Positions 8,726-15,943 of a stretch of DNA of 64,000 bases are shown one piece after another. Both the position numbers and the translations under genes were made by a program. This DNA comes from Paenibacillus sp. FSL R5-0490 (GTDB taxonomy: Bacteria > Bacillota > Bacilli > Bacillales > Cytobacillaceae): the NCBI RefSeq assembly GCF_001956215.1, contig NZ_MRTQ01000021.1, forward strand, positions 39,797 to 103,796, read 5' to 3'. The notes beneath the pieces were generated by a model that was given only the letters and a program-made list of their open reading frames with translations, was not told where the DNA came from and ran no database searches. The first letter of the stretch is position 1. Every line of letters starts with the position of its first letter.

Positions 8726-9655
8726 ATGAGATCAGATAGATATGAAAAGAAGAAAAAGAAAGGAAAGTGGAAATCTGTCCTCCTAATTCTGCTTCTCTTG
8801 ATTGCAGGAACCCTTGGCTATTCGTATTTTCAATTTAAGCAAGGTGTTTCCCAGACAGAAGGAGAAGCAAATATACAGACAGAAGAGTTTGAATTCAATG
8901 GCGAAAAAGATAAATATGGCGGGACGAATATCCTGATTCTCGGAAGTGATGCAAGGGGAGAGGAGAAATCAAGGGCTGATACCATAATGGTTGCACAGTA
9001 TCATCCTGAAAAGGGCACATATAAGCTGATTTCTTTTATGAGAGACATGTATGTGGACATACCGGGTCATGGGCAAAACAGAATAAATTCTGCTCTTGCT
9101 TATGGAGGTCCTGAGTTATTGAGGCAGACGCTCAAAGAGAACTTTGATTTAGATATTAAATATTACTCTATTGTTGACTTTGAGGGCTTTGTACATTTAA
9201 TTGATGAAGCTTTTCCCAGAGGGGTAGAAATTGATGTGGAAAAAAGAATGTCTGCCAATATCGGTGTCACACTCGAACCGGGCCTGCAGCGGCTTGATGG
9301 AGAGCATCTCCTTGGGTACGTCAGGTTCAGGCAGGATGCAGTAGGGGATTTCGGAAGAGTAGAACGCCAGCAGAAGGTGATGAAAGAAGTAGCAAGCCAG
9401 TTTACAAGCCTTCAGACCATTACGAAGCTTCCAAAACTCATCGGGGTGGTAACTCCTTTTGTAAATACCAATATGAACACGGGAGATATTCTGTATATCG
9501 GAAAAGATTTCGTATCTAAGGATAACAGGAATGTTGAGACTCTTCGCGTTCCTGTTGATGGAACATTTGAAAACGAGAGAATTAATGGTGCTGCGGTTCT
9601 GGGCATAGATAAAGAGGCGAATAAAGCGGCAATCCATGAATTTCTTTCAAAATAA
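8726..9655 (+). CDS. LytR-CpsA-Psr (LCP) family cell wall glycopolymer ligase
   Basis: LCP enzymes attach teichoic acids and other anionic polymers to peptidoglycan on the outer face of the membrane. The 309-residue protein has a Lys-rich cytoplasmic start, one membrane segment (about residues 17-37) and an extracellular LCP domain. Conserved marks include ILILGSDARGEEKSRADTI, ISFMRDMYVDIP, RINSALAYGG and VRFRQDAVGDFGRVERQQ. It belongs to the LytR/TagT/U/V type; which paralogue cannot be told. The 230 bp upstream holds no other gene and presumably its promoter. A weak A-rich/T-rich hairpin follows the stop. Confidence 0.92.
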   Translation: MRSDRYEKKKKKGKWKSVLLILLLLIAGTLGYSYFQFKQGVSQTEGEANIQTEEFEFNGEKDKYGGTNILILGSDARGEEKSRADTIMVAQYHPEKGTYKLISFMRDMYVDIPGHGQNRINSALAYGGPELLRQTLKENFDLDIKYYSIVDFEGFVHLIDEAFPRGVEIDVEKRMSANIGVTLEPGLQRLDGEHLLGYVRFRQDAVGDFGRVERQQKVMKEVASQFTSLQTITKLPKLIGVVTPFVNTNMNTGDILYIGKDFVSKDNRNVETLRVPVDGTFENERINGAAVLGIDKEANKAAIHEFLSK

Positions 9656-9731
9656 AAAGACAGAAACACTGTTTTTGCCTGATTAGGTGTACAATAAAAG
9701 GGGAAATGGTAAAACTAGGGGAAACTTATTT

Positions 9732-10119
9732 TTTATCGCATTCTAACGGGCAGTAAGACCCCCACTTCAAGACTCAGAGGAATCAAAGGAGGGTAAGTGG
9801 GGGTCAAACAGCCCAATCTAGCTGCGGCTCCTAGGGGCTCGAGGTCATAAGCCAATCAGCTGATGGGAAGAAAAGCACTTCCCACCATCTGCTCGTCTTA
9901 TGCTTGTCACCCCTGGGCAAGTCGCCTCGCTTTATAATGTAAAGGCCCGATTGGTGAGATACAGTGAAACTTGCCGTCGCGCATGCAGAGGCTTAGTTGA
10001 ACCAATCGGATTCGTAGTGCCGATTGATCGAAGCGCTAGCGGAGATCTTAGCGACACTAGAACGCGACTAACAATCAGTGGGGGAAAATGCCCCCCCCAC
10101 TGATTGAAGTTTCACTTTA
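9732..10119. repeat. Modular hairpin-rich dispersed repeat, copy 1
   Basis: This fills most of the 514-bp gap between the LCP gene and yhjE. The left end starts TTTATCGCATTCTAACGGGC and the right end closes GAAGTTTCACTTTA. Three hairpins are visible. One has a perfect 11-bp stem, 9757-9767 with 9795-9805. A long imperfect one spans about 9826-9930, with core GATGGGAAG / CTTCCCACCATC. A perfect 13-bp stem pairs 10072-10084 with 10094-10106. An internal segment with CGATTGGT / ACCAATCG ends (9948-10008) is not in copy 2, while the 10046-10119 part recurs inverted at the window end. The 67-codon reading frame inside (9900-10103) looks accidental. Confidence 0.85.
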
Positions 10120-10169
10120 TCAAAACGATTCGACTAAGGTATTGCTGCATATTGGACAAGGAGATACTA

Positions 10170-10793
10170 ATGGATTTTGAACTGCTCAAAGATTGGTTTA
10201 CATTAGAGAATATTATGGATTTAATCCGGGAGTATCGTTCATTTGGACCTCTCCCGGGTATTCTGCTTCCAATGCTAGAAGCATTTTTGCCCTTTCTGCC
10301 TCTGTTTTTGTTTGTTATGGCAAATGCGAGTGCATTTGGTCTCTGGCTGGGATTTTTATACTCCTGGGTCGGAGCGGTCGCAGGAGCGCTGATTGTTTTC
10401 CTGCTGGTCAGAAAATATGGCCAGAAACGAATACTCCGTTTTTTGAAAAAAAATAAGCAGGTACAGAAGCTTATGAAATGGGTTGAAAAGCATGGATTCG
10501 GGCCATTGTTCATCCTGCTTTGTTTTCCGTTTACTCCTTCAGCGGTTGTCAATATTGTAGCCGGGCTTTCAAATATCAGTATTGCTCAATATATGCTGGC
10601 AGTCCTGACGGGGAAAATAGTGATGATTTTTACAATAAGCTTTGTCGGATATGATATCAGATCATTAATAACACAGCCAATTCGGACTGCTATTGTGGCA
10701 CTGGTCATTTTCATTCTTTGGTATGTCGGCAAAATTATTGAAATAAAGATGAATATGAGCGTAGAAAAAGATCGCGGGAATAAAAAGCATTGA
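10170..10793 (+). CDS. yhjE: TVP38/TMEM64 (DedA-superfamily) membrane protein, YhjE-like
   Basis: A 207-residue integral-membrane protein with the SNARE-associated/VTT-domain pattern. It has hydrophobic segments, the stretch FLYSWVGAVAGALIVFLLVRKYGQ, and FGPLFILLCFPFTPSAVVNIVAGLSN with conserved Phe/Pro residues. Family members are proposed lipid scramblases or transporters. ATG 10170 has a proper AAGGAG site; an in-frame ATG at 10104 would begin inside the repeat-derived sequence. It is followed 24 bp later by the signal peptidase gene, as yhjE-sipV in B. subtilis. Confidence 0.87.
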   Translation: MDFELLKDWFTLENIMDLIREYRSFGPLPGILLPMLEAFLPFLPLFLFVMANASAFGLWLGFLYSWVGAVAGALIVFLLVRKYGQKRILRFLKKNKQVQKLMKWVEKHGFGPLFILLCFPFTPSAVVNIVAGLSNISIAQYMLAVLTGKIVMIFTISFVGYDIRSLITQPIRTAIVALVIFILWYVGKIIEIKMNMSVEKDRGNKKH

Positions 10794-10817
10794 ATGCATA
10801 AGTACTAGGGGAGATGA

Positions 10818-11375
10818 ATGGTGAAGGAAGGATTGAGAAAAGAAGGAGCGGAATGGCTGAAGGCTTTTGCAATAGGCATTATCATCTTTGCTTTTATACG
10901 GACTTTTTTCTTCTCCAATTACATTGTCGAAGGTGAATCCATGATGCCTACCCTTCAGGATGGAAATAAGCTGATTGTCAATAAAATCGGCTATCAGGTC
11001 AGCGATTTAGAACGCTTTGACGTAATTGTTTTCCATCATAATGATGAAGAGGATTTTGTAAAAAGAATAATTGGAATGCCGGGGGATGAAATTGCATACC
11101 GTAATGATGAATTATTTATTAATGGCAGGAAAGTGGATGAACCTTATTTGGATAAGTACCGAAAAGAAATCTCAGGAGGCAAACTGACAGGTGACTTTAC
11201 ACTGCTGGAGATGACGGGCACAGAAACTGTCCCGGAGGGTAAACTTTTTGTTATGGGAGATAATCGTCTCGGGAGCTGGGACAGCCGGCATTTTGGATTT
11301 ATTTCAGCCGGCCAGGTTGTAGGGAAAGTAAACCTGCGCTATTGGCCGCTTGATGAAATGGATGCGTCATTCTAA
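10818..11375 (+). CDS. sipV: Type I signal peptidase (SipV-like)
   Basis: This enzyme cleaves signal peptides from exported proteins at the outer membrane face. The 185-residue protein has one N-terminal membrane segment (about residues 14-32). The catalytic dyad is Ser41 in GESMMPTL and Lys82 in FVKRIIGMPGD. Box E is MGDNRLGSWDSRHFG. It is a short P-type (Gram-positive) signal peptidase. Two adjacent starts are possible, ATG 10818 and GTG 10821, after AGGGGAG. The symbol follows gene order and cannot be separated from SipS/T/U by sequence alone. Confidence 0.9.
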   Translation: MVKEGLRKEGAEWLKAFAIGIIIFAFIRTFFFSNYIVEGESMMPTLQDGNKLIVNKIGYQVSDLERFDVIVFHHNDEEDFVKRIIGMPGDEIAYRNDELFINGRKVDEPYLDKYRKEISGGKLTGDFTLLEMTGTETVPEGKLFVMGDNRLGSWDSRHFGFISAGQVVGKVNLRYWPLDEMDASF

Positions 11376-11390
11376 CAGATCTTATAGTAA

Positions 11391-11420
11391 AAGGGACTCG
11401 AATATTCGAGTCTCTTATTT
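11391..11420. terminator. Terminator after sipV, possibly bidirectional
   Basis: AAGGGACTCGA / TCGAGTCTCTT forms an 11-bp stem with an ATAT loop, followed by ATTTTTG. On the minus strand it is followed by CCCTTTT, so it may also serve the convergent gene. Confidence 0.8.
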
Positions 11421-11438
11421 TTGCAGAAAAGGTTAATC

Positions 11439-11765
11439 TTAGATAACATGCAAATTAGGATTTTCCCTATATTCAGGTTCGCAGTTTACACACACGTTTT
11501 CATCATAATCAGTCATATTCACATCTTCACGATTGTATTCAATTCCACATAGAGAACAGGCAACCATTTTTTCTTCCTCTATTTCTTCCGGGTGAATGGG
11601 AATAGCATCATTAATATTAATAGGCTCTACGGTAATTCCGCGTGAATTGGCCATTTCGGCATTTAAGTATTCCTTTGCGGATTCTTCACTTTCCCAAAAT
11701 CCCAAGTCCCATAACAGCTCCTGGGCGTCTCCGTTTTGTGCCATCAATCCATAAACAACTTTCAT
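11439..11765 (-). CDS. Unknown protein with a C-terminal zinc-ribbon-like CxxC pair
   Basis: I do not recognise this 108-residue acidic protein (it begins MKVVYGLMAQNGDAQELLWD). The first half could be a small alpha/beta domain. The C-terminal third holds CSLC and CVNC, 24 residues apart, the spacing of a zinc ribbon or rubredoxin-like knuckle. There are no membrane segments. It has a good CDS start (AAAGGGGCATTTATC before the ATG), is monocistronic and converges on sipV. The function is unknown; nucleic-acid binding or protein interaction would be typical of such ribbons. Confidence 0.7.
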   Translation of the reverse strand: MKVVYGLMAQNGDAQELLWDLGFWESEESAKEYLNAEMANSRGITVEPININDAIPIHPEEIEEEKMVACSLCGIEYNREDVNMTDYDENVCVNCEPEYRENPNLHVI

Positions 11766-12011
11766 GATAAATGCCCCTTTCCAATTTGCTGTCTATTGTT
11801 TTATATTTCTTAGCCTTTTTTGGCTGCGGTTAAACCGATTCAAAAAATTCCCAACAGTTTCCTTGAAAGACTGGGATCGTTGTTTAAGAATAATTGCATG
11901 GGATACAGGAGAATCTGCGGGCTTTGTCGAATAAAAGCTGGTGTACACGTTACCGGATTAGTTTTAGTTTTTGATGTCGGAATATTTGTATATATAGTGG
12001 AGGTGCAATTA

Positions 12012-12752
12012 ATGAGGCTTAAGGATAAAGTCGCCATTATTACAGGTGCAGCCAATGGGATTGGTCTCGCTGCAGCAGAAAGGTTTGCAGGTGAAGGAGC
12101 CGCAGTAGCCATGGCAGATTATGACGCGGACATGGGAATAACCAGGGCTCAAGAGCTCAAGGAAAAAGGAATAAATGCACAGTTCTTTCAGGTTAATGTG
12201 GCTGACAGGCAAAGCATAGACAGTATGGCGGAAGCTGTAAAAGCGGCATTTGGGAAAATTGACATCCTTATCAATAATGCAGGAATAACCAGGGACGGGA
12301 TGCTATCAAAGTTATCCCCGGATGATTTTCAGGCGGTTATGGATGTGAATCTGTCAGGTGTTTTCCATTGTACACAAGCAGTGCTTCCATTCATGCTGGA
12401 GCAGGGAAGGGGAAAAATTATCAATACATCTTCTGTTTCCGGAATTTATGGGAATGTCGGACAGACAAACTACGCTGCAGCCAAAGCGGGTGTGGTGGGA
12501 ATGACCAAAACATGGGCAAAAGAACTCGGCCGAAAAGGAATTAACGTTAATGCCGTGGCCCCAGGATTTATCTCTACAGGCATGACAGCAAAAGTGCCGG
12601 AAAAGGTGATTGGCCAAATGCAGGGCATGGTTCCGCTGGGCAGACTTGGAAAACCGGAAGATATTGCGAATGCATATCTGTTTCTGGCTTCGGATGAATC
12701 TGATTATGTGAATGGCACGGTCCTGCATGTAGATGGCGGTATTATGATGTAA
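12012..12752 (+). CDS. SDR family 3-oxoacyl-ACP/acetoacetyl-CoA reductase-like
   Basis: An NAD(P)H-dependent short-chain dehydrogenase of 246 residues. It has the TGAANGIG cofactor motif, NNAG, catalytic Ser in TSSVSGIYG and the YAAAK pair, with FabG/PhaB-like spacing. ATG 12012 has GGAGG ten bases upstream; the frame stays open further upstream but without a ribosome site. It lies 55 bp before a thiolase gene. The pair could interconvert acetyl-CoA, acetoacetyl-CoA and 3-hydroxybutyryl-CoA, for polyhydroxybutyrate or fatty acid metabolism (inference). No phaC is present nearby. The 246 bp upstream shows no other gene. Confidence 0.88.
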   Translation: MRLKDKVAIITGAANGIGLAAAERFAGEGAAVAMADYDADMGITRAQELKEKGINAQFFQVNVADRQSIDSMAEAVKAAFGKIDILINNAGITRDGMLSKLSPDDFQAVMDVNLSGVFHCTQAVLPFMLEQGRGKIINTSSVSGIYGNVGQTNYAAAKAGVVGMTKTWAKELGRKGINVNAVAPGFISTGMTAKVPEKVIGQMQGMVPLGRLGKPEDIANAYLFLASDESDYVNGTVLHVDGGIMM

Positions 12753-12807
12753 TAACCTGACTCTGAGCGATTGCTCGTTAATCTGATAATAAAAGGGGTG
12801 GAAAAGT

Positions 12808-13986
12808 ATGAGAAATGTTGTAATAACATCAGCAGTAAGAACACCGGTCGGGACTTTTGGAGGAGCCTTTAAGGATCTTTTGCCGACAGATTTGATTGTT
12901 CCAGTATTAAAAGAGGCTGCCGAAAGAAGCGGCTTGCAGAGCAGTGACGTGAATGAAGTAATTTTGGGACACTGCATTCAGCGTACAGATGAACCGAACA
13001 CAGCGAGGACAGCAGCATTGCTTGCAGGCTTTGACGATACGACAACAGGGTTCACAGTCCAGAGACAGTGTGCATCCGGTATGCAGGCCATTATCTCCGC
13101 TGCCCTGCAGATTGCATCAGGTATGTCAGATATCGTTATTGCCGGAGGAGTAGAAGCCATGAGCTCCAGTCCTTATGTATTAAAACAGCATCGCTGGGGC
13201 GCCCGCATGCAGCATGGACAGGTAACCGACACAGTATGGGAGATTCTCAAAGATCCAATCCAACATATCATGATGGGGGAAACAGCAGAAAACCTGGCAG
13301 AAATTCATTCCATCACAAGGGAAGAGCAAGATGAAGCGGCATTGCTTAGCCATAAGAGAGCCTTGCACGCAATTGAAAACGGTTACTTTGATTCGCAGAT
13401 CGTTCCAATTACTGTGAAGACCCGGAAAGGAGAAGTAACCGTTGCAAAAGATGAAAACCCGCGTGCGGACTTAACAGCGGAAAAGCTGAGCAGATTGAAG
13501 CCGGTCTTTAGAAAGGGCGGAACGGTAACAGCAGGAAACTCATCCAGCCTGAATGACGGCGGAGCAGCACTGGTCCTCATGCCGGAAGAGCTGGCTCTCG
13601 AAAGAGGACTGAAGCCGCTGGCAAAGATTGCTGGCTTCTCTGTTGCGGGAGTAGATCCGAAAGTAATGGGAAGAGGACCTGTTCCGGCAGTTAATAATGG
13701 TCTTGCCAGTGTCAATTGGTCGCTTGAAGAAGCTGATTTGATTGAAGTTAATGAGGCCTTTGCGGCCCAATATTTGGCGGTTGAGAGAGAACTTGGCTTA
13801 AACCGGGAGAAAGTAAATGTAAATGGAAGCGGAATCAGCCTGGGACACCCAATTGGATGTACAGGTGCTCGTCTTGTCGTAAGTCTTGTTCATGAGTTGA
13901 AGAGAAGAGGAGACCATAAAGGAATCGCTTCTTTATGTGTCGGTGGCGGAATGGGAGCCGCAGTATTTGTGGAAACGTACGAATAA
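12808..13986 (+). CDS. Acetyl-CoA C-acyltransferase (thiolase)
   Basis: Thiolases condense two acyl-CoA molecules or cleave 3-ketoacyl-CoA. At 392 residues this is a standard-length enzyme. The acylated Cys88 lies in VQRQCASGMQ. The GHPIGCTGAR box carries the catalytic His, and Cys377 in CVGGGMGAA is the second cysteine. ATG follows AAAAGGGGTGG. It is probably co-transcribed with the SDR gene and ended by a UUCG-capped hairpin. Biosynthetic versus degradative use cannot be decided by sequence alone. Confidence 0.92.
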   Translation: MRNVVITSAVRTPVGTFGGAFKDLLPTDLIVPVLKEAAERSGLQSSDVNEVILGHCIQRTDEPNTARTAALLAGFDDTTTGFTVQRQCASGMQAIISAALQIASGMSDIVIAGGVEAMSSSPYVLKQHRWGARMQHGQVTDTVWEILKDPIQHIMMGETAENLAEIHSITREEQDEAALLSHKRALHAIENGYFDSQIVPITVKTRKGEVTVAKDENPRADLTAEKLSRLKPVFRKGGTVTAGNSSSLNDGGAALVLMPEELALERGLKPLAKIAGFSVAGVDPKVMGRGPVPAVNNGLASVNWSLEEADLIEVNEAFAAQYLAVERELGLNREKVNVNGSGISLGHPIGCTGARLVVSLVHELKRRGDHKGIASLCVGGGMGAAVFVETYE

Positions 13987-14012
13987 AGAGTTCCTTCGGG
14001 AGCTCTTTATTT
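13987..14012 (+). terminator. Terminator after the thiolase gene
   Basis: AAGAGTTCC / GGAGCTCTT with a TTCG tetraloop is followed by TATTTAT. Confidence 0.8.
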
Positions 14013-14066
14013 ATCCAATTAGCGAATCCCATCTCTTGCAGAATTATTTTTTCAGGAGGGAGAAAA

Positions 14067-14606
14067 GTGATAAGCAGTACGATATTGTCTGGAAGAAAGA
14101 TCATTCTGGGGGCGTTTCTTGAGGATGATATTCAAAAGATAATCCAGTGGCGTGCAGACGAGAAAATTATGCGAAACCTGGATGCTCTGCCGGTAAAACC
14201 CAAACAGGAAACGGAAATTAAGAAATGGCTTGATGAATGTCCGCAAGACACCTTCAGATTTTCGCTCAGGTTAAAAGAAGCAAATGAACTGATAGGCTTT
14301 GCGGAGTTAAACGGCATTTTATGGCCACACAGAACAGGCTGGATTACCATTGCCATAGCAGATAAAACCGAATGGGGAAAAGGGTATGGAAAGGACGCCA
14401 TGCAATGCCTGATTCGCTATGCTTTTATGGAGCTCAATTTGTATAGGCTTCAGCTTACTGTATTTTCCTATAATACTAGAGCAAAGACTCTTTATGAAAG
14501 TCTTGGATTCAAGAAAGAAGGCTGCTATAGAGAGTTTCTTGAGCGCGATGGAAAACGGCATGATATGTATTTATACGGGCTGCTGAGAAAGGAGTGGAAA
14601 GAGTGA
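14067..14606 (+). CDS. GNAT family N-acetyltransferase (RimJ/RimL-like)
   Basis: An acetyl-CoA-dependent acyltransferase of 179 residues. It has the RimL-type opening (LRLKEANELIGFAEL region), the acetyl-CoA site around KTEWGKGYGKDAMQCLIRYA and the C-terminal SLGFKKEGCYREFLERDGK element. The start is GTG 14067, because AGGAGGGAG lies immediately upstream; earlier in-frame starts would overlap the thiolase terminator. The substrate is unknown. It converges on the MFS gene. Confidence 0.85.
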   Translation: MISSTILSGRKIILGAFLEDDIQKIIQWRADEKIMRNLDALPVKPKQETEIKKWLDECPQDTFRFSLRLKEANELIGFAELNGILWPHRTGWITIAIADKTEWGKGYGKDAMQCLIRYAFMELNLYRLQLTVFSYNTRAKTLYESLGFKKEGCYREFLERDGKRHDMYLYGLLRKEWKE

Positions 14607-14607
14607 A

Positions 14608-14633
14608 GAAGCGCGGAATGATACCGCGCTTTA
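14608..14633. terminator. Hairpin between convergent GNAT and MFS genes
   Basis: AGCGCGG / CCGCGCT forms a 7-bp GC stem flanked by AAG and TTAC. The T-tract is poor, so it may be a weak shared terminator. Confidence 0.5.
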
Positions 14634-14639
14634 CAAGAT

Positions 14640-15794
14640 TTATTCTGGTTGACTGACAAAAGTAATTTCTTTTGACAAGAAATAGCTAAGAACGATATTC
14701 GTAAGAAAAAAGGCAAGAAGCAGAAACAGTACATCATGATATTCCAGAATCATAACCGCCGGCGGCGCAAGGCTTGCCCCGGTTAATAGAAAAAAAGAAT
14801 AGAGAGAAAGCGCTTTTGCCCGATCAGCTCCTGCTATCATGCCAATCAGTGTGATAACTGTGGGAACAAGAATAGATATAGAGGCCACGAACATTATTGA
14901 AATAGCCATTAATGCAATAGTGCTGCTGAAGAAAAACATATTAATGATGCTGAAGATTCCTAAAAGTAAACCAAGCTTTAAAGTCAAATGGGCACCAATC
15001 CGCTCAATTAATTTTCCCGTAAAGAGCGACAGCAGCGCCCCGATTAGTCCCACAGCTCTTAATGTGAACAGCTCCTCCATGGTTCCCTCGAAATTCCTTC
15101 CTATTGCATCGTAAAAAGCTACAAAGGTAAACAGCAAAGTAAAGGTAATAGCATAGCTTTGGAGCAGGCTTCCGTTCATTAATAGTTTTTTCATAATAGA
15201 AATAACGGAAACCTCTGATTTGGAAGGAGGAGAAGTGCCTGGAAGTATTTTATACGATGCTAGGAAAAGAATTAAATAACAAGACGCAAAGAAATAAAAA
15301 GCATAGTTCCATTTAAAATAAAAAGTAATTGTCGAACTGATCAACTGTCCAAGGATGCCGGCGACAAGGAATCCTGTATTGATAAAAACAAGCAGCAGGG
15401 TGCGGCTCCTCGGCTGTAAAAGATCAAAGGAATAAGCGAAGGCAACAGGAGCAAAGCTCCCAAGAGTCAGCCCCTGAATCGACCTAGTTATATAGAGAGC
15501 CTCTAAATTAGGAGAGAGCCCGACGGCACAAGTGGACAAAGCAGAAGCAAACAAACCTGTAATAATAATTCTGCGCCTGCCAAATGTATCAGAGGCAGGA
15601 CCAAAGAACAGCAGGCCGGCTGCATAAAAAAATGCAAACAGGCTTCCTCCGCCAACAATATAATTTTCATTTATTTTAAATGAGTCAGCAATATCCCCGT
15701 AAATAGGGATTAGTGTATAAATGTTGCTGGCCACGAAAATTCCTGTAATTGTCAAAATGACTGAAGTTGCAATCAAGACCTGTTTTGAAATCAT
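14640..15794 (-). CDS. MFS transporter, probable drug/sugar efflux
   Basis: A 384-residue protein with about 12 membrane segments. The cytoplasmic loop FGPASDTFGRRRIIITG between segments 2 and 3 is the major facilitator motif A (DxxGRR). The compact size fits 12-TM efflux proteins of the arabinose/drug-proton antiporter type. The start at 15794 (MISKQVLIATS) is preceded by GGTGATAAGG; the open frame extends further but lacks a ribosome site. The substrate is unknown. It diverges from addB. Confidence 0.87.
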   Translation of the reverse strand: MISKQVLIATSVILTITGIFVASNIYTLIPIYGDIADSFKINENYIVGGGSLFAFFYAAGLLFFGPASDTFGRRRIIITGLFASALSTCAVGLSPNLEALYITRSIQGLTLGSFAPVAFAYSFDLLQPRSRTLLLVFINTGFLVAGILGQLISSTITFYFKWNYAFYFFASCYLILFLASYKILPGTSPPSKSEVSVISIMKKLLMNGSLLQSYAITFTLLFTFVAFYDAIGRNFEGTMEELFTLRAVGLIGALLSLFTGKLIERIGAHLTLKLGLLLGIFSIINMFFFSSTIALMAISIMFVASISILVPTVITLIGMIAGADRAKALSLYSFFLLTGASLAPPAVMILEYHDVLFLLLAFFLTNIVLSYFLSKEITFVSQPE

Positions 15795-15943
15795 CCTTAT
15801 CACCTGCCGATATACTTTATGCAAGAAACCCCGAATAGGAAAGTTGTCATTTCCACAATTTTGAAGAACCCCATACAAAAAATTGAACAGCTTATATGAT
15901 AAAATAATGATAGAGAGAGAGAGCTTTTTTAAGGAGGAAAATT

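Noticed and set aside
9900..10103. 67-codon plus-strand reading frame
   Set aside because: It lies wholly inside repeat copy 1, has no ribosome site and encodes a composition typical of hairpin DNA.
11820..12011. 64-residue N-terminal extension of the SDR gene at 12012
   Set aside because: The extra sequence is unlike SDR proteins, and the ribosome site lies right before ATG 12012.
13935..14066. Longer N-terminus for the GNAT gene at 14067
   Set aside because: The extension overlaps the end of the thiolase gene and its terminator, while AGGAGG stands exactly before GTG 14067.
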